DNA of 10,984 nt from Actinomycetota bacterium (GTDB taxonomy: Bacteria; Actinomycetota; Actinomycetes; S36-B12; UBA5976), in contig CANBWF010000038.1 of the NCBI GenBank assembly GCA_947373075.1, positions 1 to 10,984 on the forward strand, written 5' to 3'. The notes beneath the pieces are model-generated. The model worked only from the letters and a program-made list of their open reading frames with translations, did not search any database and was not told the DNA's origin. Of the stretch, positions 1 through 6,403 are shown in pieces; positions within the stretch are counted from its first letter, which is position 1; every line of letters starts with the position of its first letter. The position numbers were made by a program, and so were the translations under genes.

Positions 1-317
1 ACATTGACAATAAGAATTGCAGCAGTGGTATTTGCAAATGCGAGTGAACTTAAAATCAGGGCCCAGCATGGAACAAAGACCATTAAAGGTTTTGTTTGGC
101 CAAATCGATCAATAAGGTTGCCACGAAAACCAGCGCCCAACGATGCCGCCGCAGTTTCAACTCCAGAAGCTAAACCAGCAACCGTGACAGAGTTAGTTTT
201 TTCATGAACGTAGAAAAATACCGAGAGTGTCAGCATTCCATAGGCAAAGCGGCTAGGAATGTTGCTAACCATGAGTCGTTTAACTCCGGGTAGTCGAATA
301 ATCTCTGCATACGCCAT
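1..317 (-). CDS. MFS transporter, N-terminal part (runs off the left edge)
   Basis: Reading the minus strand from the ATG at 317 gives 105 codons without a stop up to the window edge, so the 3' part is missing. Residues about 17-37 form a first membrane helix. The segment around residues 66-77 (GNLIDRFGQTKP) matches the major facilitator motif A found in the loop between helices 2 and 3, and another helix follows at about 79-104. The likely role is proton-coupled efflux or uptake across the cytoplasmic membrane; the substrate cannot be inferred. No convincing Shine-Dalgarno precedes the ATG, but TAGAGT at 328-333 would put the transcript start a few bases before it. An in-frame GTG at 329 is an alternative start. 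It is divergent from the DHA2 transporter at 404, with 86 bases between them. Confidence 0.8.
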   Translation of the reverse strand, partial: MAYAEIIRLPGVKRLMVSNIPSRFAYGMLTLSVFFYVHEKTNSVTVAGLASGVETAAASLGAGFRGNLIDRFGQTKPLMVFVPCWALILSSLAFANTTAAILIVN

Positions 318-327
318 AACGGTTCTC

Positions 328-333
328 ACTCTA
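328..333 (-). promoter_or_regulatory. Putative -10 box (TAGAGT) of the truncated MFS gene
   Basis: TAGAGT fits the TANNNT -10 pattern. It lies ten bases before the ATG at 317, which predicts a leader of about four bases. No clear -35 element is visible. Confidence 0.4.
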
Positions 334-367
334 GTGGCGTGGGAATCGCGAACTTGGTTCATCTGTG

Positions 368-385
368 GTTGAATGAAGATTCAAC
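368..385. promoter_or_regulatory. Perfect inverted repeat upstream of the DHA2 exporter, candidate operator
   Basis: GTTGAAT at 368-374 and ATTCAAC at 379-385 are exact reverse complements separated by GAAG. The repeat lies between the two divergent transporter genes and ends seven bases before the Shine-Dalgarno of the plus-strand gene. It overlaps the place where a -10 would fall if TTGGTT at 354-359 is the -35. MarR- and TetR-type repressors of drug exporters often bind sites of this size, so an operator is likely, but no regulator gene is in view. A small RNA hairpin in the leader is the alternative. Confidence 0.5.
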
Positions 386-392
386 TAAATCA

Positions 393-399
393 AAAGGAG
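393..399 (+). promoter_or_regulatory. Ribosome binding site of the DHA2 exporter
   Basis: AAAGGAG lies four bases before the ATG at 404 and fixes that start. This is one of only four clear Shine-Dalgarno sequences in the window. Confidence 0.8.
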
Positions 400-403
400 C
401 GGC

Positions 404-1885
404 ATGACAGCCACATCTGAAACACCGAATAATTTGGACCCACGTCGTTGGCGCGCATTGCTAGTTATCGCAATTGCCCAGTTAATGGTGGTTTTAGATG
501 CCTCAATCGTCAACATCGCATTGCCAAACCTTCAAGTTGACCTAGGTATCACTGCAGAGAATCGTCAATGGGTTGTAACTGCTTACACCCTGGCATTCGG
601 TGGCTTGCTGTTGCTCGGTGGACGAATCGCAGACTATGCGGGGCGTAAAAAGACTTTCATGGTTGCGCTTATTGGTTTCGCTGCAGCTTCTGCGCTTGGT
701 GGCTTTGCCGCTAACCAGGAAATGCTTTTTGGTGCCCGTGCCTTACAGGGCGCTTTTGCGGCAATGCTTGCTCCTGCAGCCTTGTCCTTGATCAGCGTCA
801 CATTCACTGATTCAAAGGAACGTGCAAAAGCATTTGCTGTTTACGGCGGTCTATCTGCCGGTGGCGCAGCAATTGGTCTAATTCTCGGTGGTTTACTAAC
901 TGAATATGCTTCATGGCGCTGGTGCCTTGGCGTCAATGTGCCAATCGCTATTTTGGCCGTTGTACTTGCTATTAATAACGTGCACGAAAGTAAAGCTCAA
1001 GGCGATACCCGCTATGACATTCCTGGCGCAGTTACCGTGACGCTCGGCCTTGTTTCATTGGTTTACGGCATCACCCGTGTAGGCGTTGACGGCTGGAGTA
1101 GCACAACGACTCTTTCCTACTTCGGCGCGGCACTTGTTCTGCTTTCTGCATTCTTTATTATTGAAAGTCGCACCTCGCATCCATTACTTCCAGTTCGCAT
1201 CTTGACTGAGCGCAATCGCGCAGCAAGTTACTTAACTTCATTTATTGTCGGCAGTGGCCTTTTTGGTATGTTCCTGTTCTTGTCAATCACTTTCCAGTTG
1301 GTATTTGGTTACAGCCCAGTTAGATCAGGTTTGGCATTCTTGCCGTTCTCAGTCGGCGTAGGTATCAGTGCTGGCATGGCATCACAGCTGCTTCCACGTT
1401 TCGGTGCTCGTTGGGTTTCATTTGGCGGTTTGCTACTTGCTTCCAGTGGCCTTGCACTGTTAACTCAGTTAGATGCCAATAGCGATTACTTGACCGCGAT
1501 TTTGCCTTCTCTAATGCTGATGAGTTTGGGCATGGGCCTTGTGTTCGTGCCGATCTCGGCAACAGCACTTTTCGCAGTTGGCAATCATGATGCTGGCGTG
1601 GCTTCGGCAGTGTTAAACACATCGCAGCAAATTGGTGGCGCACTCGGTACTGCATTCCTAAACACGGTTGCTACCTCAGCGACAGCCGCGTATGTTGTGG
1701 CGAACCATAGTCAACTGAATCAGTATGGCCAACCACCTGCTGACGCACTAATTCACGGATTCACACACGCTTTTGTGTGGAGTGCTGGACTATTGCTTCT
1801 AGGCGCTGTTGTTTGGGTTACCTTGATTAATGCTGATCGCAATACCTTGGCATCAAATGATTCTCCATCGGCTCATGTCGGTTAA
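404..1885 (+). CDS. DHA2-family (EmrB/QacA-like) MFS drug exporter
   Basis: The 493-residue protein has the length and signatures of the 14-helix drug:proton antiporter family. Motif D1 (LDASIVNIALP, residues 31-41) carries the membrane-embedded Asp32. Motif A (GGRIADYAGRKK, 72-83) lies between helices 2 and 3. Motif B contains Arg112, and the antiporter motif C with its glycines is at about 153-165, followed by the family-typical segment around WRW at 171-173. Hydrophobic segments continue to about residue 475. The protein should export hydrophobic or cationic compounds from the cytoplasmic membrane using the proton gradient; the actual substrate is unknown. The start is set by AAAGGAG at 393-399. 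It is transcribed alone: a divergent MFS gene lies upstream and a strong hairpin follows at 1931-1968. The inverted repeat at 368-385 suggests ligand-responsive repression. The family call is firm. Confidence 0.92.
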   Translation: MTATSETPNNLDPRRWRALLVIAIAQLMVVLDASIVNIALPNLQVDLGITAENRQWVVTAYTLAFGGLLLLGGRIADYAGRKKTFMVALIGFAAASALGGFAANQEMLFGARALQGAFAAMLAPAALSLISVTFTDSKERAKAFAVYGGLSAGGAAIGLILGGLLTEYASWRWCLGVNVPIAILAVVLAINNVHESKAQGDTRYDIPGAVTVTLGLVSLVYGITRVGVDGWSSTTTLSYFGAALVLLSAFFIIESRTSHPLLPVRILTERNRAASYLTSFIVGSGLFGMFLFLSITFQLVFGYSPVRSGLAFLPFSVGVGISAGMASQLLPRFGARWVSFGGLLLASSGLALLTQLDANSDYLTAILPSLMLMSLGMGLVFVPISATALFAVGNHDAGVASAVLNTSQQIGGALGTAFLNTVATSATAAYVVANHSQLNQYGQPPADALIHGFTHAFVWSAGLLLLGAVVWVTLINADRNTLASNDSPSAHVG

Positions 1886-1930
1886 GAATTCACTGAACCT
1901 TAGCTGAATCCGGGTTTCCAGATTTATCTG

Positions 1931-1968
1931 TTGGCTAGGGCAGGCACTCAACTGCTTGCCCTAGCCAA
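1931..1968 (+). terminator. Long-stem hairpin terminator after the DHA2 exporter
   Basis: Bases 1931-1946 pair with 1953-1968 over 16 positions, with one G-T wobble, around the six-base loop CTCAAC. The outer 12 pairs are perfect and GC-rich. The stem starts 45 bases after the stop codon. The downstream tail is AT-rich but has no good T run, so termination may be less efficient than for a canonical intrinsic terminator. Confidence 0.75.
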
Positions 1969-2010
1969 TATTAATTTCCCCACTTAAGTACTCTTTTCTC
2001 TCTTGGGGAA

Positions 2011-2016
2011 TACGGT
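2011..2016 (+). promoter_or_regulatory. Leaderless-type -10 box (TACGGT) for the gene at 2023
   Basis: TACGGT fits TANNNT and ends exactly six bases before the ATG at 2023, so transcription should begin at or next to the A of the start codon. No Shine-Dalgarno is properly spaced (GGGGA at 2005-2009 is 13 bases away). No clear -35 is visible. Confidence 0.5.
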
Positions 2017-2022
2017 TGAAGT

Positions 2023-3177
2023 ATGAGTACTGAGATGCATTCTGGATTGCAGAAGTTAATTGATGCGGGCACGATCACCCTCGAACAAGCGCAGGCTGTG
2101 CAATACGAAATAGGTCAACCTGTTGTTGGCACAGTCATGCCGACACCTACACAGTCAATGTTTCCATCTAGGCGTGCATTTATTTCAGAAGCGCTCACCT
2201 ATATCGGTTTTGTTTTCGTTATTGCTGCCGCTGCTCTGCTGACCAATCAAGCATGGGATGGATTGGGCAGGTGGGGTCAACCAGGTTTATTAGCCGCTGG
2301 CGGTACAGTCCTTTTTGGCGCTGCCTTCTGGATGCGAATGGTGCGCAAAGACGAATCGGGTCGCCGACTTAGTTCGACATTGTTTGTTGGATCCGCGGCA
2401 TTGGTTGCCGGCACTACTGGTTTAATCCTGAACGAGATTTGGGTGCCAAAGAATCCCAGTTATCTAGATGCAGGTAGTCCGCTTTGGCAAGAACCTGCAC
2501 GTTGGGTAAACCCTGCGATGGTTATTGGCGTCGCATTGGCCGCTCTAGTCGTTGCGGTGATTGGCTACCTCCTTTCGGGCTCAGCACTTGGCCAACTTGG
2601 TATGGCTGCATCATCAGCTGCACTGGCTCTTGGAACAGGTCAGTTGATTTTGGCACTAACAAACGAAACTAATCAGACTGGTCCAGATCGGATAGGTTTT
2701 GCAATTCTATTTGGTGGCGGGCTGCTCTGGATTGCCCTAGAACATTACGGATACTTGCACGAAAAAGTAGTGGGTCAGACTCTAGGCATTGGCGCATTGT
2801 TTATCGGGTTGCAAGGCGTTGGTATCGATGTGAAAGTTTGGGCAAGTAGCAGTGTGCTGATTGTTCTCGGTCTTGGACTATTGGTCTTCTATCTACAAGG
2901 GCACGCCTGGCCGTATTTAGCTGGCGGCATTATCGGAATGTTTGCTGGTGGCGTGCGCCTACTTGTTGAGTATGTTCATGGCACTAGTGGCGCACTTGCT
3001 TCGCTTGCCCTAGGTATTTTGCTAGTGGTTGTTGGCGTTCGACTGGTGAACGATAGGCGAGAGCCAATGATGACGGTTCAGGCCCATTCTGGTGAAGACG
3101 AGGATTTATCTATGCCAAACGTTATTAAAGAGATTCAGAAGGATGCCGAAAAATACACGAACATCGAGCCGTTCTAA
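2023..3177 (+). CDS. Polytopic membrane protein, possibly DUF2157-like, function unknown
   Basis: The 384-residue protein begins with a soluble segment (1-52) containing a short helical stretch, GLQKLIDAGTITLEQAQAV, of the kind seen at the N-terminus of DUF2157-type membrane proteins. About ten hydrophobic segments follow, near residues 57-75, 87-105, 118-137, 163-184, 188-212, 224-240, 251-266, 274-291, 296-314 and 322-342. The last ~40 residues are acidic and soluble. I see no transporter signature, catalytic motif or cofactor-binding motif. The link to DUF2157 is a resemblance in layout only. The gene stands alone: a terminator precedes it at 1931-1968 and the gene on the other strand converges on it, with 26 bases between stops. 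The start at 2023 is supported by TACGGT six bases upstream. Confidence 0.8.
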   Translation: MSTEMHSGLQKLIDAGTITLEQAQAVQYEIGQPVVGTVMPTPTQSMFPSRRAFISEALTYIGFVFVIAAAALLTNQAWDGLGRWGQPGLLAAGGTVLFGAAFWMRMVRKDESGRRLSSTLFVGSAALVAGTTGLILNEIWVPKNPSYLDAGSPLWQEPARWVNPAMVIGVALAALVVAVIGYLLSGSALGQLGMAASSAALALGTGQLILALTNETNQTGPDRIGFAILFGGGLLWIALEHYGYLHEKVVGQTLGIGALFIGLQGVGIDVKVWASSSVLIVLGLGLLVFYLQGHAWPYLAGGIIGMFAGGVRLLVEYVHGTSGALASLALGILLVVVGVRLVNDRREPMMTVQAHSGEDEDLSMPNVIKEIQKDAEKYTNIEPF

Positions 3178-3203
3178 TTTAGTGCATTCTAAATGCCGGG
3201 CTA

Positions 3204-3686
3204 CTAGTTAGATTGGGTTTCCTTTATGAAGGCCCAAACATCAAGTTCATCTAAATCGATGTGGTGTCCATGCTGTTTCATGATTGTTGCAATTTGCCCT
3301 TTATGTTCAGCGGCGTGCATTACGGCCTGACTCAAAATAAGCGAACGCTGCACAGTGAATGACTCGTCACCAGTTACAACTGTCAGAGATTCTTCATCAA
3401 GAGACGCGTTTTCAATCAGATGTTGGTCTAGCTCAGCGATAAGTGTTCGGTATTCGCCCACCAACTTGGCGTCGGTAAGTGGAGTTAGATCTATCCAATC
3501 GATCCCAGTTAGGCAATAGCGGTACCAGTGGCTACTTCCAACGAGATGGGTAAGTAATTGCCCAATTGGCCATTCGTCATCAGCTGCGCGCAGTGCGAAT
3601 ACTTCGTCGGGCTGGTCAGCAAACTGTGCTAGAAATTTCTGGTTGGACCAAGCAAGATGCTTAAGAGCTACTTCAAGTGAAATCAT
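3204..3686 (-). CDS. DinB-fold (DinB_2/DUF664-like) putative metal-dependent protein
   Basis: The protein of 160 residues (from the ATG at 3686) resembles the four-helix DinB superfamily, which in actinobacteria includes damage-inducible proteins and mycothiol- or bacillithiol-dependent transferases. The family's three metal-binding histidines appear to be His47 (in LLTHLVG) and His124 and His128 (in MHAAEHKGQI). The length fits the family. The reading frame can be extended to a GTG at 3713, but the ATG at 3686 is preferred: TATATT at 3693-3698 ends exactly six bases before it, and the extra nine residues add nothing family-like. The substrate is unknown. It lies 33 bases downstream of the secreted FN3 gene on the same strand and converges with the membrane protein gene ending at 3177. 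No strong hairpin separates the convergent stops. Confidence 0.82.
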   Translation of the reverse strand: MISLEVALKHLAWSNQKFLAQFADQPDEVFALRAADDEWPIGQLLTHLVGSSHWYRYCLTGIDWIDLTPLTDAKLVGEYRTLIAELDQHLIENASLDEESLTVVTGDESFTVQRSLILSQAVMHAAEHKGQIATIMKQHGHHIDLDELDVWAFIKETQSN

Positions 3687-3692
3687 GCTGCC

Positions 3693-3698
3693 AATATA
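3693..3698 (-). promoter_or_regulatory. Leaderless-type -10 box (TATATT) for the DinB-fold gene
   Basis: TATATT differs from the TATAAT consensus at one position and ends six bases before the ATG at 3686. The longer annotation starting at GTG 3713 would place this box inside the coding sequence, so the box argues for the shorter start. Confidence 0.55.
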
Positions 3699-3700
3699 CT

Positions 3701-3728
3701 GAATCAGATTCACTTGTTTCTACAAGTG
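3701..3728. repeat. Two adjacent small palindromes at the FN3 stop and DinB promoter
   Basis: GAATC-A-GATTC at 3701-3711 directly abuts the region upstream of the TATATT box. CACTTG at 3711-3716 pairs with CAAGTG at 3723-3728, enclosing the TAG stop of the FN3 gene. The first could be an operator for the DinB-fold gene. The second is a six-pair hairpin, too weak and without a T run to be a convincing terminator. Confidence 0.35.
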
Positions 3729-6257
3729 GATCCTGAAAATTGAACTTTTCACCTTAATCAATTTGGTCTTGGTTTTGGTTACTACCCGGAATACATCAGA
3801 TTTCTTTGCGGCTTTGATGTTGTACGAGTGCCGATTTGCCCGAACTTTGGCAACTGTGCGCCACTTCGTGGAACCAACTCGCTTTTGGATGGTTACATAG
3901 CGCACTGAGCGCACCGCATTGCTTAGGTGCCACACAATCACGGTTCCTTCGGCATCTGGTTCAAGTGTTGGCATAGACAAGCCGAACGTATCTGTCGTGG
4001 TTGGTCCATTGCCAAGATGATTGACCGGGAAGACCGAAAAGCTATGAATGTCTCCTTCGGCTAATCCATCAATTTCTAAAGCGGTATCGGAAATAATCGA
4101 ATGTTGTTCGCTATCAACCCACACTTCATAGCCAGTTATTTCAGTACCGGTTTCCGCTGGTGGCTGCCACGAGATATGAGCAACACTTGTCGATTTGTCG
4201 ACAGTTATTAGCAGACCCGAGACTGGCCCGGGGACCATCTCGCTGGTAACTGTGTTGCTTGTTATCGCTGCACTGGTGCCTTGAGCGTTCTTGGTAGCGA
4301 TCGTTACTGCGTACCGCGTTCCGAGCACAATGTTGCTAAAGATAACTCGTTTGGCTTTTGTGGAAACTTGCACAGATTGATTGCTTGGCTGCAGAGTCAC
4401 CAATAACGCTGTGGCTTTGGAGTTTGCGGGCAAATCCCAAGTGGCCACAACAGCGCCGTCGCTGGTAATGGCTGCTGAGGCGGCTAAAACAGGCAGTGGC
4501 TTTGGGAAGGTATGAATTGTGAAAGGAGTCGATGAACTTTGACCCCAGCAGTTAGTAGCTGTGACGCCAAGCGTGTAATCGATGTCGCTCAGAAGGTTTG
4601 TCAGGTGCAGTACGCCGAGAACTGCTGATTGCACCACCTTTTCTGAATGCGATCCTTCGCTGTCCGACCAAGAATATTGAACTGCCCACTGGGTAAGGTT
4701 GCAGCCATTTGTATCAACCGCGCCCAGAGTTACATCTAGTCCTACCCCTGATTCATCAGCTGCAGTTATTTGTTTGGTTGTTACTCGGTTTGGTGAATTT
4801 GGAACATCTTGTGGTCGCACCGCATTGCTTTGGGCGCTAGGCGAACTAGCGCCCCATTTATTGTTAGCCACGATTGTGGCTGTGTATGTGAGTGCAACCC
4901 GCAAACCAGTCACGTTTACGCTCTCAGTCAATCCGGATACCGTAACTCGCTTGGTAGTTCCATCTGAGGCTGAAAGTGTGAGGCTATAGCTGACAATGTC
5001 GGAAAGCAGATCAGCGGGTTGAGACCAACTGGCATCTATCGACCCGCGACCTGCCTCAAGATATAAATCACTCGGTGGATTTGAGATTAGTGATGTCGTT
5101 GTTGAAGCTGGCAGACTCGAGACGTAGTCATTGATGGCTACCACTGTGAAAGTGTTGGAACTTGCTCTGGTGCCAGATACAAGTACGTTTTCAAACTCAG
5201 CCCACTGGGCGCTAGCTGGTACAGAAATCTCTTGTCCCGACTGCACGTGAGTGACCTTGTAGCCGGTGATGTCAGACCGGCTTTGATTCCAGGTAATTCG
5301 CGCACCAGTCTCGCCCAGTGCAACAGCCTTTATCCCTGTTGGGGTGAATGGAATCGCGCGGGGAGTGACTGTGTTACTCGCCTTAGCCGGGCCAGTTCCC
5401 AATGCATTATTACCTGCAACAGTTACTGAGTATGAAACGTTATTTGAGATGCAATCAGTGATAATTGCGTGAGTTTCATAACCGCCAAGTGTGACAATCT
5501 GTCCTGAAGGTTGCAAGCGAACCGTCCACGAAGTGATTTTGGCACTCTCATCTGTTGCTGGACTGAACAGCAGTTCAATTTGGTGATCGCCAGGCACGAG
5601 AGTGGCTCGTGCTGGCGCCGCTGGTACGCGGTTAGCGATTGCAGTTAAGTGCGTGGGTAGTCCGTTATCAAATGGAGTAATTGGGGTGATATCGACTTGC
5701 CAATCTTCGGAATTGAAAGGCACAGGAATGTGTAGTGAATTGTTCGCTACCTTCACTGTGCCCTGCATGGCTACATAATTGCGGTCATAGTTTCTGACCC
5801 AGACATAGTACGAAGTTATTGCCTTTGCATTGCTTGGAGCATCCCAAGTCAGATCAATTGCTTTATCTGCTGGAGTCGCAACGACATTTGTAAGGGCAAT
5901 CGGGTCCACATAGGTGAGGCTTATGTTTCCTTGATCAGTCCAGAGCTGGTAACTAGAGACTAGATCTTTTAGATAGGCGCGAGGAAGAAAAGTGACGCAA
6001 CTTATATATCCATAATCTGTGTAGTAACTTCCTTGCGTAGCTAGTGAGACCACTTCTGTGCGCCCCGTTTTGAAAGTTACAACCAATTTGTCGGAACACT
6101 GTGGCGACACTACCCAAAGAGTGTCACCGCGCTGAGCTACTACACCATCTGCAGGGTAGCCAAGTTCGGTTAAAGGTACCGCCTTGGCCGGAGCGGAAAT
6201 CGAGATGGTGGCAAGTGCCAACATAGCTACTAAGAACAGTCGGGTAAGTGATCGCAT
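3720..6257 (-). CDS. Secreted multi-domain fibronectin type III protein
   Basis: The 845-residue protein starts with a classical signal peptide: basic residues, a hydrophobic core at about 7-20, and a likely cleavage after AKA at 24-26. A region at 27-117 with Cys54 and Cys87 is not recognised. About seven fibronectin type III domains follow, near residues 118-208, 211-299, 303-388, 393-481, 485-583, 586-672 and 675-758, each with an early Trp-type strand (for example LTWDAP, ITWNQS, ISWQPP) and a late Tyr-x-x-x-V/A-x-N-x-x-G strand. Domain 5 carries Cys519 and Cys570, which could form a disulfide. The last ~85 residues look like a degenerate further repeat ending in a very Lys/Arg-rich stretch. 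There is no LPXTG sorting signal, catalytic domain or C-terminal membrane anchor, so a released or wall-associated adhesion or binding role is a guess. AAGGAG at 6266-6271 supports the start. Confidence 0.88.
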   Translation of the reverse strand: MRSLTRLFLVAMLALATISISAPAKAVPLTELGYPADGVVAQRGDTLWVVSPQCSDKLVVTFKTGRTEVVSLATQGSYYTDYGYISCVTFLPRAYLKDLVSSYQLWTDQGNISLTYVDPIALTNVVATPADKAIDLTWDAPSNAKAITSYYVWVRNYDRNYVAMQGTVKVANNSLHIPVPFNSEDWQVDITPITPFDNGLPTHLTAIANRVPAAPARATLVPGDHQIELLFSPATDESAKITSWTVRLQPSGQIVTLGGYETHAIITDCISNNVSYSVTVAGNNALGTGPAKASNTVTPRAIPFTPTGIKAVALGETGARITWNQSRSDITGYKVTHVQSGQEISVPASAQWAEFENVLVSGTRASSNTFTVVAINDYVSSLPASTTTSLISNPPSDLYLEAGRGSIDASWSQPADLLSDIVSYSLTLSASDGTTKRVTVSGLTESVNVTGLRVALTYTATIVANNKWGASSPSAQSNAVRPQDVPNSPNRVTTKQITAADESGVGLDVTLGAVDTNGCNLTQWAVQYSWSDSEGSHSEKVVQSAVLGVLHLTNLLSDIDYTLGVTATNCWGQSSSTPFTIHTFPKPLPVLAASAAITSDGAVVATWDLPANSKATALLVTLQPSNQSVQVSTKAKRVIFSNIVLGTRYAVTIATKNAQGTSAAITSNTVTSEMVPGPVSGLLITVDKSTSVAHISWQPPAETGTEITGYEVWVDSEQHSIISDTALEIDGLAEGDIHSFSVFPVNHLGNGPTTTDTFGLSMPTLEPDAEGTVIVWHLSNAVRSVRYVTIQKRVGSTKWRTVAKVRANRHSYNIKAAKKSDVFRVVTKTKTKLIKVKSSIFRIHL

Positions 6258-6265
6258 GGGTAGTA

Positions 6266-6271
6266 CTCCTT
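6266..6271 (-). promoter_or_regulatory. Ribosome binding site of the FN3 protein gene
   Basis: AAGGAG on the minus strand lies eight bases before the ATG at 6257. Upstream, TAGATT at 6291-6296 is a possible -10 without a well-spaced -35. Confidence 0.75.
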
Positions 6272-6348
6272 GGAATTGTTGCTTGTTTGCAATCTATTCC
6301 GAGGGTCTGACACAAATGAGTTTGGCTAATATTCCTTTAAATTCAGGC

Positions 6349-6389
6349 AAAAGTTAACCCCTAGCCAAGTAACTCGGCTAGGGGTTAAC
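6349..6389 (-). terminator. Rho-independent terminator of glnA
   Basis: A perfect 14-base-pair stem (6353-6366 with 6376-6389) encloses a nine-base loop. On the minus strand it is followed by TTTT at 6349-6352, the T run expected after an intrinsic terminator. It begins 14 bases after the glnA stop and separates glnA from the FN3 gene downstream. The core GGCTAGGG is shared with the terminator at 1931-1968. Confidence 0.88.
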
Positions 6390-6403
6390 GATCAACTTAT
6401 GGT

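Noticed and set aside
4..207. Plus-strand open frame of 67 codons at the left edge
   Set aside because: It overlaps the minus-strand frame that translates into a convincing MFS N-terminus with motif A; the plus-strand product resembles nothing.
3177..3204. Possible terminator between the convergent membrane-protein and DinB-fold genes
   Set aside because: Only a six-pair AT stem (ATTTAG/CTAAAT at 3177-3194) is present, with no GC-rich stem or T run.
4699..4989. Plus-strand 96-codon frame inside the FN3 gene
   Set aside because: It lies antisense to a continuous FN3 domain array and has no ribosome binding site or family resemblance.
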